DNA of 56,000 nucleotides, taken from positions 1-56,000 of the forward strand of contig JAAAOJ010000010.1 in assembly GCA_009908915.1 (NCBI GenBank). The letters run 5' to 3'. The position numbers and the translations under genes are program-made. Positions 9,239 through 17,473 of the stretch are shown one piece after another. This stretch comes from Planctomycetota bacterium. Its GTDB lineage: Bacteria > Planctomycetota > Phycisphaerae > SM23-33. Each line of letters opens with the position of its first letter. The stretch's first letter is position 1. The notes under the pieces are model-generated. The model was not told where the DNA came from. It saw only the letters and a list, made by a program, of their open reading frames with translations, and made no database searches.

Positions 9239-9300
9239 AGCAGCCCGTTTGGAAAGCTGTCGCCGCTGCGGCCGAGCCCCTGCCAGGCCGAATGATCGGC
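9239..9300 (+). repeat. Partial copy of MITE-like repeat R1 (left end)
   Basis: GCAGCCCGTTTGGAAAGCT matches the left terminus of the full copy at 26021, and similarity continues for about 45 bp (CTGCGGCCGAGCCC), then fades. No right end follows. Confidence 0.6.
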
Positions 9301-9350
9301 AGAGTCTTGCCTGACGCTGGCGAGGTGACTATGCTTCCAGAAGGTGACGC

Positions 9351-10004
9351 ATGATTGATTTTCACACGCATACGCTGCTGAGTGACGGAGCCCTCATTCC
9401 CACCGAGCACATCCGCCGGGCCGAGGTGCGCGGCTACCGCGTGCTTGGCATGGCCGACCACGCGGGCCTGGCCGAGTCGCCCCGCGTGCTGCCGGAACTG
9501 ATCGAAGCGGCCCGCCGGGAGAACGAACTCGGGCGGCTGCGCGTCTTTGCCGGGGTTGAGCTGACGCACGTTCGCCCGGAACAGATGTCCGAGGCGGTCG
9601 ACCGGGCAAGGGAGTTGGGCGCGGCATACGTGATCGCCCACGGAGAGACCATCGTCGAGCCGGTCGAGCCGGGTACGAACCGGGCCGCCATCGAGGCCGG
9701 TGTGGACATCTTGGCCCATCCAGGGCTGATTTCACCGGACGACGTGAAGCTGGCCGCCAAACGCGGCGTGCGGCTGGAGATTTCCGGCAAGGCGGGGCAT
9801 TCCCTGAGCAACGGCCACGTAGCAAAGCTCGCGACCGCCCTGGGGGCGACGCTGATTTTCGGCTCCGACGGTCACACGCCGAGCCAGATGCCCATGCGAG
9901 ACTTCGCTGAGGACGTCTGCCTCGCCGCCGGCTTGGACGAGGCGACGGTCGCCGGCATGTTTGCCGCGGCGGAAACGTTGGCGGACTCGCTGGCAGCAAG
10001 GTAA
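9351..10004 (+). CDS. PHP-domain metal-dependent phosphoesterase
   Basis: The 217-aa protein is a PHP-family hydrolase of the histidinol-phosphatase-like type. Metal ligands are visible in MIDFHTHTLLSDG (residues 2-13), MADHAGLAE, GVELTH, AHGE, HPG and FGSDGHTPSQM near residue 170. The substrate is probably a phosphomonoester; family members act on histidinol phosphate, nucleotides or polymerase mismatches, and this short single-domain form cannot be assigned further. The start has a good Shine-Dalgarno (AGAAGGTG). The aldo/keto reductase starts 22 nt downstream, suggesting a two-gene operon. Confidence 0.85.
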   Translation: MIDFHTHTLLSDGALIPTEHIRRAEVRGYRVLGMADHAGLAESPRVLPELIEAARRENELGRLRVFAGVELTHVRPEQMSEAVDRARELGAAYVIAHGETIVEPVEPGTNRAAIEAGVDILAHPGLISPDDVKLAAKRGVRLEISGKAGHSLSNGHVAKLATALGATLIFGSDGHTPSQMPMRDFAEDVCLAAGLDEATVAGMFAAAETLADSLAAR

Positions 10005-10026
10005 GCACACCACCAAGGAGACGGCC

Positions 10027-10947
10027 ATGGCTGACTACCACTTCTCGCCGCGTCGGTCGCTGGGGCGCACGGGGTTCATCGCCACGCGACTTGGCATCGG
10101 CGGCCTGGCTGACCCGAACGTGCCTATCGAGGACTGCATTGCCACCGTCCGCCGTGCCATGGACGCGGGCCTGAACGTCATCGACACCGCCCCCGGCGAC
10201 CAGGACGGCTGCAGCGAGGAGATCGTCGGCCGGGCAATGGACGGGCGGCGCCAGGGCATGTTTGTCATCGACAAAATCGACCACCCGGACCAGCCGGTGG
10301 CGCCGCAGATCGACGCCAGCCTGCAGCGAATGCGGATGGAGATGGTCGACCTGTTCGTGTTCCACGACGTTTCGACCATGAGCGGCTGGCACGCCCTGAC
10401 GGCCCGGGCGGGCGGCATGCATCAACTGGAACAATGCGTGATGACGGGCAAGGTACGGTTTATGGGCATCAGCAGCCATCATCCGAAGGTGCTCAAGGCG
10501 GCGGTGGACTCCGGCCTGTGCGACGTGGTGATGTTCCCGGTCGGGCCGTTCGTCGACGCGCGATATATCACGGAGGTCCTGCCGGCCGCCCGCAAGCACA
10601 ACGTGGGGACGGTGGGCTTCAAGGTGTTCGGTGCGGGCAAGCTGCTGGGCGATACGACGGGCTATGGTCGCCCACTTAGCGGGCGTCCCCGCGGAACGGT
10701 CAGCGCCGGCGGCAGCGCCGAGGCCGAGCCCTCCCTGCGGCGTCTGTCGGTCGAGCAGTGCCTGAACTACACGCTGACATGCGACCCCGACGTGGCGCTG
10801 CTGGGAATGAGCTTTCCGAACGAACAGGACGCCGCCTTCGCCGCAACGAACGCGTTCACCTCACTGAACGAAGCCAGGATGGACGCCATACGCCTCCTGG
10901 CGCGGGAAGCGATCGAGGGCAAAGGCGACTGCTGGTGGAATCCGTAA
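10027..10947 (+). CDS. Aldo/keto reductase family protein, catalytic Tyr missing
   Basis: The 306-aa protein has the aldo/keto reductase barrel: SLGRTGFIATRLGIGG at the start, VIDTAPG...SEEIVGRAM, the catalytic-type Lys in FVIDKIDHP, and His in FVFHDVS. In typical members the helix after DTA contains the proton-donating tyrosine (DTAxxYG). Here the segment is DTAPGDQDGCSEE, with no tyrosine, so ordinary NADPH-dependent carbonyl reduction is doubtful. A PLSGRPRGTVSAGG insertion occurs near residue 220. Start: AAGGAG 7 nt before ATG 10027. It follows the PHP gene closely and ends 5-6 bp before an R1 repeat. Confidence 0.8.
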   Translation: MADYHFSPRRSLGRTGFIATRLGIGGLADPNVPIEDCIATVRRAMDAGLNVIDTAPGDQDGCSEEIVGRAMDGRRQGMFVIDKIDHPDQPVAPQIDASLQRMRMEMVDLFVFHDVSTMSGWHALTARAGGMHQLEQCVMTGKVRFMGISSHHPKVLKAAVDSGLCDVVMFPVGPFVDARYITEVLPAARKHNVGTVGFKVFGAGKLLGDTTGYGRPLSGRPRGTVSAGGSAEAEPSLRRLSVEQCLNYTLTCDPDVALLGMSFPNEQDAAFAATNAFTSLNEARMDAIRLLAREAIEGKGDCWWNP

Positions 10948-10952
10948 CGGTT

Positions 10953-11117
10953 CGTTTGGAAACGGATCGCCTCAGTGAGCATCAAGGGAGTAGACATGCA
11001 GGCGACCTGGTTCACTGGGCAATTCGTTAACTCGCTAATTGGCAGAAGGCCGAGTGTTCGGGACGATGACGCGCAAGCAACAGGCCCGACCTCGGCAGCG
11101 ATAGTTCTCTAAACGAC
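10953..11117 (-). repeat. MITE-like repeat R1, reverse orientation
   Basis: About 165 bp. It begins GTTCGTTTGGAAACGGATCGC and ends GCGATAGTTCTCTAAACGAC, the reverse complement of the element at 26021-26193. Shared interior: CGAGTGTTCGGGACGATG followed by ACGCGCAAGCAACAGGCCCG. It starts six bases after the stop of the aldo/keto reductase gene. Confidence 0.7.
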
Positions 11118-11462
11118 ACTATGTAGCAAGTGTAGCAAGTCTCCTCAAGTGGTACGCTGAGCTTGAGTACGGGCTGGCAGACGTCGTGTCGTTGTTGCCC
11201 ACAGAACGCATGCGGCGCGCCTTGGGAGCACGTGGGGGGGGCCACACCTGTACACCGCCAGAAGCGTCTGCAAGAAAAGAAGGGCGGCGGATCCTGGTAA
11301 CCCACCGCCGTTCGGCAGCGCCCAAGGCTGATACTCACTTGACAGCACACATATGTGCCTTGGCGTTTCTTATGTCGGCAAGGGGAGGGAGTCGGCTTTA
11401 GCAGAGGACGTGTAAGTCTATGTTTTTTCCGCAGATGGGTCCGATAAGCACTTCGGGAGGCG
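11118..11462. other. Intergenic stretch without recognised gene
   Basis: No supported coding region. Notable only for a run of eight G at about 11232 and the palindrome CACATATGTG at about 11347, just after TTGACA. I see nothing that assigns a function. Confidence 0.35.
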
Positions 11463-11560
11463 ATCATGGCAGGCCTGCCGGTTCTCCATACAGCCGGACG
11501 CAGACAGCCGAAGCCGGAGATAGCATGGCCGCGACAGGATTCTTGTAAACCGCGCTAGAC
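11463..11560 (+). repeat. Interspersed repeat R2, partial copy
   Basis: Shares CAGCCGGACGCAGACAGCCG, AGCATGG and GACAGGATTCTTGTAAACCGC with copies at 17268-17473 and 55099-55290. It lies 3' of fliS. Confidence 0.6.
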
Positions 11561-11566
11561 GGGTTG

Positions 11567-11932
11567 CTAGGCGGCAATCTCTTTCCAGCCGCCGTGCAGT
11601 TCTTCGAGCATCGTGATGACCTCCTGGACCATCTCGGGGCTCTTCTGGAAATTGGCTTTGAGCAGGTGTTCCTGCATGAAAAGGTACAACTTGCGAAGAT
11701 TCACCGCGACCTCACCGCCCTTCTCCATATCCAATGCGGCGTTGAGCTCGCTGATGATATCGATGGTTCGGTTGATCAGCCGGCCCTTCTCGGCATACTG
11801 CTTCTGCTCGAGTGCCTCGATCGCCTGCTTGAGGAAGCGAATGGCGCCCTCGTAGAGCAGCACGACGATCTGGCCGGGCGTCTGGGTGGTGACGGCGTTG
11901 TTCTTGTAGGCGTTCAGAGCGTTGGCGGGCAT
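11567..11932 (-). CDS. fliS: Flagellar export chaperone FliS
   Basis: FliS binds the disordered C-terminus of flagellin in the cytoplasm, prevents premature polymerisation and delivers it to the export gate. The 121-aa helical protein has the family pattern: a YKNNAV segment near the N-terminus, TPGQIVVLLYEGAIRFLKQA at about 17-36, RLINRTIDIISELNAALDMEKGG at about 51-73, and RKLYLFMQEHLLKANFQKS. Length is typical. The start at 11932 follows GAGGT at 7-nt spacing. fliD ends 51 bp upstream on the same strand, the classic fliD-fliS order, so one transcript is likely. No flagellin gene is in the window. Confidence 0.93.
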   Translation of the reverse strand: MPANALNAYKNNAVTTQTPGQIVVLLYEGAIRFLKQAIEALEQKQYAEKGRLINRTIDIISELNAALDMEKGGEVAVNLRKLYLFMQEHLLKANFQKSPEMVQEVITMLEELHGGWKEIAA

Positions 11933-11983
11933 GGTTCTGACCTCATTTTCCGTACTTCATGTGTGTGGGCTCACCGCCCATGG

Positions 11984-13999
11984 TTACTCTTTGGCGGCTT
12001 CCATCGCATTCAACTGTGAGAACATGGCCTCGAACTGGCTGGTCATCGAGCCGAGTTGGGCAAGCGTGGCCTCGAGGCGGGAGAATTTGGCCTCGAGCGC
12101 GGTTCGCTTGCGGTCGATGCGAGCCTCAAGGCTCTCGATGCGGTCGTCAAGGTCGTCAATGGCATCCTCGTAGGAGTCCTTCTGGATCGCCAGCGAGCCC
12201 TCGTCGCTGTCGAGAATCGTCTCCAACAGCCCATCGATGGCGTTGGCGAACCCATCCTGGAGTGCCACCTCAGCCGTCATCTCCGAGCTGCTGCCATCGT
12301 GAACAACCGTTACGGCCAGGCCAGCTTCGTCGTTGCCGTCTTTGCCGGTGATCGTATTGCTGCTGGCATCGATATCGGCTTCGCGCCAGGTCGTCTCGCC
12401 CTTCACGCGGACGTAGCCGGCCGTCAGCGTCGAGCCGGTGAACTCGGCCTTGACCTCATAGTTGCCCCGCTCAGTGCTGTCCAGGGCACTGTTGAACCGG
12501 ACATAGCTGTTGTCGCTGCGGCCCCGACCGTCGGCACCGATGAACTGGATGACCTGTTCGTAGTTGTCTTCAAGTGCGGCGTCAAACACGTCGTCATCGA
12601 GAGAGAACTCGCCATCGGAGTCGATTTCGATGCCGATCTCGGCAAGCATCTCGAAGCCGTCGGTGTCACGCTCGAACCCGGCGAGCCCGCCGGTCATCAT
12701 GCTTCGGATCGGGGTCAGCAACGACGTGACCGTGCTGTCGCCCTGTAGGACGCCGGACGTCTTGGTCGCCGAGTCGTAACCGGTGTAGAGGTCGACGGTG
12801 CCGTAGACCGTGTTGTACTGCTGGATCATCTGGCGGACGCGCGTCTTGACGGTCGAGGTGTCCGTCGTTGTCGTCACCGTGGTCTCGCCCGTGCCGTTAA
12901 GCGTCAGCGTCACCGACGGGATGGCACCGGTCACCGTGTTGGAACTGCTGGTCATCCACTCGCCGGAGGCTTCCGTCGGATACCCATCCACGCGGAATTG
13001 CGCGTCCAGGGCCTGCTGCGATTCGGTCCACTGCGACGCGTCGTTGTCAAACGTGTCGATCGTTGTTTCGGTGGAATCGATCGTGATCTGGTAGTCCGAG
13101 CCGGTGTTCTGCCCTGCCAGCACAAGGTGGTACGCGTTGTTGTGCTGGATAATACTGGCCGTCACGCCCGGGTTGCTGCCGTCGTCGTTGATCAGGTCGC
13201 GGAGGTCCTCCAGTGTGGTCTCCGCCGACGTGGCCAGATTGCGCGTCGTGCCGTTGTAGGAATAGCTGAAGACGCCGTCGCTCGGATCAGCGCCGTCAAG
13301 GTTGTTCGTATACTGGTCGCTTTCAAGGACCGAAATCGCATCGCCGTCCATGCGAGCGACGACCAGCGTGTCGCTCGTTTCGTACTTGCTGGTCATCTGA
13401 AGCGTGTAAGGCCCGGCGCCGGTCACGCTGGCGGCATCGTAGCCAGCGGCACTGTCGATGGCCGCGGCGACGTCATCCATCGAGTAGGTCTCCCCACTGT
13501 TAAAGGTGACCTCAAAGGTCTCGTCGCCCCAGGCGAACTCATACGTTGTGTCGGTGGTGGGCGTGAACCAGGTCGCGGCTGAATCGGCGACCGTATTGTC
13601 ATTGTCCGTCGTGGAAACCGATCCACCATTGCCGACCTGTGTGTAGAGATTGGCCAGCCCGGCATCGTGGACCAGACGATGTGATGTCGCCAGGCGGTTG
13701 ACCGTTATGGTATGCGAGCCTTCCGATGCGTCCGCCGCCGCGGAGATGTCAAGGACGTCTGTGTCGATGCTCTTGGCCTTCACCTGGGCGATGGTTGATG
13801 TGTCCGTCAGTGTCCCGATTCGCGTTTGGAACGTGGTGAAGGCTGATCGGATCTTCCTGACCGCGCTGACCTTGGATTCATAGAGGTCCTGGCTTTCCTG
13901 AGCACGCAGCAAGGGCTTGTAACTCGCGGTAAGGCTCGCGGCAACAAGCGTGTCGTAGTCGATGCCTGAGAGTACGCCGCCAAGTGAAAGGTCTGCCAT
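11984..13999 (-). CDS. fliD: Flagellar filament cap protein FliD (HAP2)
   Basis: FliD forms the cap on the growing filament and folds incoming flagellin. The 671-aa protein begins MADLSLGGVLSGIDYDTLVAA, the typical FliD N-terminal motif. An N-terminal coiled coil (about 25-60), a Thr/Ser/Asp-rich variable centre and the C-terminal FliD domain follow. A C-terminal coiled coil (DSYEDAIDDLDDRIESLEA) ends in the FSQLNAME signature. It is longer than the enterobacterial protein (about 470 aa) because of the central domain. The start at 13999 was chosen by the family N-terminus. AGGAAG lies about 9 nt upstream, and a sigma-28-like sequence lies about 50 bp upstream. Confidence 0.93.
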   Translation of the reverse strand: MADLSLGGVLSGIDYDTLVAASLTASYKPLLRAQESQDLYESKVSAVRKIRSAFTTFQTRIGTLTDTSTIAQVKAKSIDTDVLDISAAADASEGSHTITVNRLATSHRLVHDAGLANLYTQVGNGGSVSTTDNDNTVADSAATWFTPTTDTTYEFAWGDETFEVTFNSGETYSMDDVAAAIDSAAGYDAASVTGAGPYTLQMTSKYETSDTLVVARMDGDAISVLESDQYTNNLDGADPSDGVFSYSYNGTTRNLATSAETTLEDLRDLINDDGSNPGVTASIIQHNNAYHLVLAGQNTGSDYQITIDSTETTIDTFDNDASQWTESQQALDAQFRVDGYPTEASGEWMTSSSNTVTGAIPSVTLTLNGTGETTVTTTTDTSTVKTRVRQMIQQYNTVYGTVDLYTGYDSATKTSGVLQGDSTVTSLLTPIRSMMTGGLAGFERDTDGFEMLAEIGIEIDSDGEFSLDDDVFDAALEDNYEQVIQFIGADGRGRSDNSYVRFNSALDSTERGNYEVKAEFTGSTLTAGYVRVKGETTWREADIDASSNTITGKDGNDEAGLAVTVVHDGSSSEMTAEVALQDGFANAIDGLLETILDSDEGSLAIQKDSYEDAIDDLDDRIESLEARIDRKRTALEAKFSRLEATLAQLGSMTSQFEAMFSQLNAMEAAKE

Positions 14000-14046
14000 G
14001 ATATCCGCTTCCTGATCCCTGGGACCGTTTGCTTCTTCCACAGCTA

Positions 14047-14073
14047 TTGTCGAGTGACCGAGCGAATTCTTGA
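14047..14073 (-). promoter_or_regulatory. Possible sigma-28-like promoter of fliD-fliS
   Basis: On the minus strand TCAAGAAT, an 11-bp spacer and CTCGACAA match 5/8 plus 5/8 positions of the flagellar consensus TAAAGTTT-N11-GCCGATAA, about 50 bp before fliD. Suggestive by position; the match is weak. Confidence 0.25.
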
Positions 14074-14165
14074 GCGGATTATCAGGTTCTCTCTCAAGAT
14101 GTGGCCCCACAACCCCATTTATGGACCGACCTTACGGAGCATTGAGCGATTTCTGCCGAAAATCA

Positions 14166-14210
14166 CGAAGAAAATGGGCCCGCGATCGTCGTCAGGACAA
14201 TCCCGAGCCC
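14166..14210 (-). terminator. Rho-independent terminator of the GT41-sulfotransferase gene
   Basis: A 15-bp stem with three mismatches (14210-14196 with 14190-14176) and a 5-nt loop, followed on the minus strand by ATTTTCTTC. It lies 36 bp beyond the stop codon. Confidence 0.7.
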
Positions 14211-14246
14211 ATTCGTACTGCCGACGGCTGCGATTGACTCAACCGG

Positions 14247-17165
14247 TCAGGTTGGGTTGGCACCGGCTGCTTCGGCCGCCACTGGCATCTCGGCGTCTTC
14301 ATAGTCGAGCAACTGCAGAACGCGCCAGTAGTCCTCGCAAGCCCGGAAGGTTTCCAGCAGATCCGGCTCGAATACGGCGCGAGGCATCGGCTGGATCGTG
14401 TTCCGGATGGCCCCGCGAGAGTTACTGGTATCGCCCGTAATCTTGCGATATGTCCACCAACGGCATCGGTAGCCCGCGTCGAACGGAACGTCGAGTTGCT
14501 CGCAGAACCTTTGAAGCGTCTGGTCCGGCGAGGCCGTGAAATCCTCGTATCGGACAAAGCCGATATCGGCGGCCTGCTCGGCAAACAGGCGCGTGCCGCG
14601 CAGGAAAACGTCGGGCGCAATATTTCGCGACATGACCGCAAGCTTTCGCAGTGACAGGAACGTGTCGAGCGGATGCCGGACCAGGCAGACGTTGCGGATG
14701 TCAAATCCATCGGCCAAGGCGTCGACGAGGCCGAGCCGGTTGGACGGCACAGGCATGAACGGAACGGCGATGTAGTCCAGATGGGCCCAGTCTCGGATGA
14801 CCAACGTCTTGCCCTGCTCTTCCGCCCGTTGCGCGATCAACCCCACCGCGTCGACAAAGCTCATCGTCTTGCCGTCTTCATGGAATGCCCGAACGTCCTC
14901 ATCGCGCAGCAGGCCGTGCCACGCGCATGCCTGGTCGAGCGGGTTGAATTGACTCACCCCCTGCGGGTGAATCTCACTGAGCAGCGCAATGTCCTGCATG
15001 CTGCCGAGGCACTTGCCCAGCAGCGTTCCGCCCGTCCGCGCCATGTTATGCAGCACCCGAATTGTCGGACGCGTCCCCTTGTTGCCAAGCCGCCGGCGCG
15101 CTGATGCCGCCAGGCGATCCTCGTGAGACGTCGTCAACTCAGCCGGCGCCTGCTCGGGTATCTCGACGCCCTGGCCTTCGCACCATCGGTGCCACATGCT
15201 CCGGTAGAGCAGTTCCAGGTGGTGGGCGAACCGCGGCGCATTGCACAGCGGGCTGGCCGCCAGACGCTGACGCATCGTCTTGCGGATGGTCTCGCTCGCC
15301 TCGGTATTGCCGGCCAGCGCAATGGCCTTACGAACGTACTCCTCGGGGTCATGAGCAACGAAGAACTCCATATCGCAGTTGCTCAGCAGACTGTAACCGA
15401 CGCGGCTGCAGTGGACGTCGCCGCAGAGCGTCAGCACCGGCACACCCATCCACAAGGCCTCACAGGTCGTGGTGGTGCCGTTGTACGGATAGCTGTCGAG
15501 GGCAATGTCGACCTCGTTGTAACAGGCCAGATGGTCCGTCGCGTTGCCGACCATGCCTCGGATAATGACTCGCTCGCGGTCGACGCCGACCCGCGCGAAA
15601 TCGTCCAGCAGCCGCTCGTGAACGATTGCTTCCTCGCCGCCGCGGATCTTCAGTATCAGCCGCGAGTCGGGCACTGCCGCCAGCACCTGCGCCCACAAAC
15701 CGCGAACCAGCGGCGTGACCTTCATCAGGTTGTTGAAGGACCCGAACGTGACATGGCCGTTTGTCGTCCGTGGCGGCGGACCGATTGCCGGTGCGTGGAC
15801 CGGGGGGCGATAGCACAGGAACGAGTCGGGCATGTACGCCAGTTCCTCGGTGTGCCATGTCTCCGTGTCGGGCGGATCGGTCAATGCATCGACAATACGA
15901 TAGTCGATGGCCGGATTGCCGACCGTGTCCGGATGGCCACACCAGGTGACCTGAATCGGCGCGGGCTTGACCCCGAATACCGCCTGACGGTTGTTGGTCG
16001 TGTGGCCGCCAAGGTCGACGAGTATGTCGATCTGGTCGTCCTCTACCTGCTGGGCAAAACGGGAGACGTCGTGGCTGCCCATGTAGCGAAACTCGTGGAA
16101 CTTCCGGGACAGACGCTCGGTCGTGGCGTCCTGGCTTTCACCGACGGAGTAGGCGATGTTTTCGACCGCCTTCGGATTGCAGCCGTCCAGTACCGACTCC
16201 ATGAAGTACGTGACCGAATGCGTTCGGAAATCGGCCGAGACGTATCCGATCCGAAGTCGCCGGTTCGCCGAGAGGTCGCGTTGGTGGTCGGTGCGTATAC
16301 TCGATGCGTCAATGTGCTTCTCCGCCCATGCGACGGCACTGCGGTAGCAATCCTCTCGCGTGAAGGACTGGCCATAGTGTTCGAAAAACAGAACGCTGCT
16401 GTGGCGGGCCCTGCCGGCCCCAGGCGTGTCACGCGCGACGACTTGACGCATTTCATCGAGCGCCTCTTCGGTCCGTCCCGCTCCCATTAGGATGTAGGCG
16501 TGGTTGATCTGGGTCTGGCAGGAATCCGACAGCGCACAGGCCTTCTCGCTCCACTTGAACGCCTCGGCAATCTCACCCCGCTGCTGCAGGAAGTTCGCCA
16601 GCAGGTCGCAGTTCTGCTCGGTTTCCTCAATCTCAACGGATCTGTAGAACGCTCCCCGCGCTTCGCTCGCCTGGTTCGCTCGATCGTAAGTCTGTGCCAG
16701 TTCCAACCAGTCAATGGCCGATGGGTCTGGCTTCTCATCAACGAATTTCTGGAGGATCGTGGTCATCTCGCCCCAGCGTCCGCACCACTCCAGGGCGGTC
16801 ATCAGTCGACCGACCAGGCCATCCGTGTCCGGCTGCATGCGATAGGCGGCCATAAGCGGTTCGATGGCCTCGTCGATCCGACACAGTTCCATCAGGCAGA
16901 TACCCAGGTTCATCAGCATCGTCGTTGTCCGCTTCGGTTGCTGACAGGCCTCCCGCAGGTATGCCGCCCCCTGCTCGAAATCGCCGTCCATGTGCATGGC
17001 CAGTTCGCCAAGCGTCGCCAGAACCAGGCCACTGGTGTCGCCCTGCTGGCGAGCCGCCAGGGCCAGTTCACGGGCAGCGGCGAAGTCCTTCGATGCGATC
17101 GCCTGACGAATGGCGTCATGGCAGCCTTTATTGCCGAACGTGGTAACAGATGCCATATCCCGCAT
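14247..17165 (-). CDS. GT41 (SPINDLY-type) O-glycosyltransferase fused to sulfotransferase
   Basis: A 972-aa fusion. Residues about 1-260 are TPR-like helical repeats. About 270-670 form a GT41 O-GlcNAc-transferase-type domain: LRIGYVSADFRTHSV, DILVDLGGHTTNNR, PIQVTWCGHPDTVG, FGSFNNLMKVTPLV and DIALDSYPYNGTTTTCEALWMGVPV. These are the UDP-sugar and catalytic segments of SPINDLY/OGT enzymes. About 700-960 resemble a PAPS-dependent sulfotransferase, with the P-loop-like HNMARTGGTLLGKCLG and the 3'-phosphate motif VRHPLDTFLSLRKL. The protein should attach a sugar to Ser/Thr of a protein and possibly sulfate the product. It lies beside fliD-fliS, so flagellin or the cap protein is a plausible substrate (inference). 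The start at 17165 has AAAGGA at 6-nt spacing. An alternative reading of the C-terminal domain is a protein-tyrosine-type sulfotransferase. Confidence 0.85.
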   Translation of the reverse strand: MRDMASVTTFGNKGCHDAIRQAIASKDFAAARELALAARQQGDTSGLVLATLGELAMHMDGDFEQGAAYLREACQQPKRTTTMLMNLGICLMELCRIDEAIEPLMAAYRMQPDTDGLVGRLMTALEWCGRWGEMTTILQKFVDEKPDPSAIDWLELAQTYDRANQASEARGAFYRSVEIEETEQNCDLLANFLQQRGEIAEAFKWSEKACALSDSCQTQINHAYILMGAGRTEEALDEMRQVVARDTPGAGRARHSSVLFFEHYGQSFTREDCYRSAVAWAEKHIDASSIRTDHQRDLSANRRLRIGYVSADFRTHSVTYFMESVLDGCNPKAVENIAYSVGESQDATTERLSRKFHEFRYMGSHDVSRFAQQVEDDQIDILVDLGGHTTNNRQAVFGVKPAPIQVTWCGHPDTVGNPAIDYRIVDALTDPPDTETWHTEELAYMPDSFLCYRPPVHAPAIGPPPRTTNGHVTFGSFNNLMKVTPLVRGLWAQVLAAVPDSRLILKIRGGEEAIVHERLLDDFARVGVDRERVIIRGMVGNATDHLACYNEVDIALDSYPYNGTTTTCEALWMGVPVLTLCGDVHCSRVGYSLLSNCDMEFFVAHDPEEYVRKAIALAGNTEASETIRKTMRQRLAASPLCNAPRFAHHLELLYRSMWHRWCEGQGVEIPEQAPAELTTSHEDRLAASARRRLGNKGTRPTIRVLHNMARTGGTLLGKCLGSMQDIALLSEIHPQGVSQFNPLDQACAWHGLLRDEDVRAFHEDGKTMSFVDAVGLIAQRAEEQGKTLVIRDWAHLDYIAVPFMPVPSNRLGLVDALADGFDIRNVCLVRHPLDTFLSLRKLAVMSRNIAPDVFLRGTRLFAEQAADIGFVRYEDFTASPDQTLQRFCEQLDVPFDAGYRCRWWTYRKITGDTSNSRGAIRNTIQPMPRAVFEPDLLETFRACEDYWRVLQLLDYEDAEMPVAAEAAGANPT

Positions 17166-17267
17166 GACGGGTCCTTTCAAAAGTGCTGTCGCCCGCGCAG
17201 GCACGTGGGCGCGAAGGGCTCCAGGGAATATGTCGGAACAAGCCGCCCCCACATTCGGCCGATAGAT
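17166..17267. other. Upstream region of the GT41-sulfotransferase gene
   Basis: Together with repeat R2 (17268-17473) this makes a 308-bp gap. It should hold the GT41 promoter, but no convincing -35/-10 pair is visible. Confidence 0.3.
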
Positions 17268-17473
17268 CGCTTTGCGGAAAGAATGTCGCCTTCCGGCGTT
17301 GGCGCGGAGGAGACCGACATGGACGGTGACTCGTGCTTCGCAGGGACGCTGCTTCGCAGAGTCGCAGTCAGGCAACCCCGCGGGCTGCCGACCGGCCTTC
17401 CGGCAGGCAGGTGCAGCCGGACGCAGACAGCCGACACCGCAGACAGCATGGGGGCGGAATTCCTGTAACCGCT
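17268..17473 (+). repeat. Interspersed repeat R2, near-complete copy
   Basis: Begins GCTTTGCGGAAAGAATG and contains GACGGTGACTCG, CAGGCAACCCCGCGGGCTGC and CAGCCGGACGCAGACAGCC. It ends CCTGTAACCGCTCTA. Related copies lie at 55099-55290 and, partially, at 11463-11560. It abuts the 3' end of the aldolase gene. Confidence 0.65.

Larger units (their letters stand above)
8971..9350 (+). other. Intergenic stretch between folE and PHP gene
   Basis: 380 bp without a recognised gene. It holds the two coupled small ORFs listed separately and a partial R1 repeat at 9239-9300; no terminator after folE is evident. Confidence 0.5.

Noticed and set aside
15123..16490. 455-codon plus-strand ORF inside the GT41-sulfotransferase gene
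   Set aside because: Antisense shadow; the opposite strand has domains, a ribosome-binding site and a terminator.
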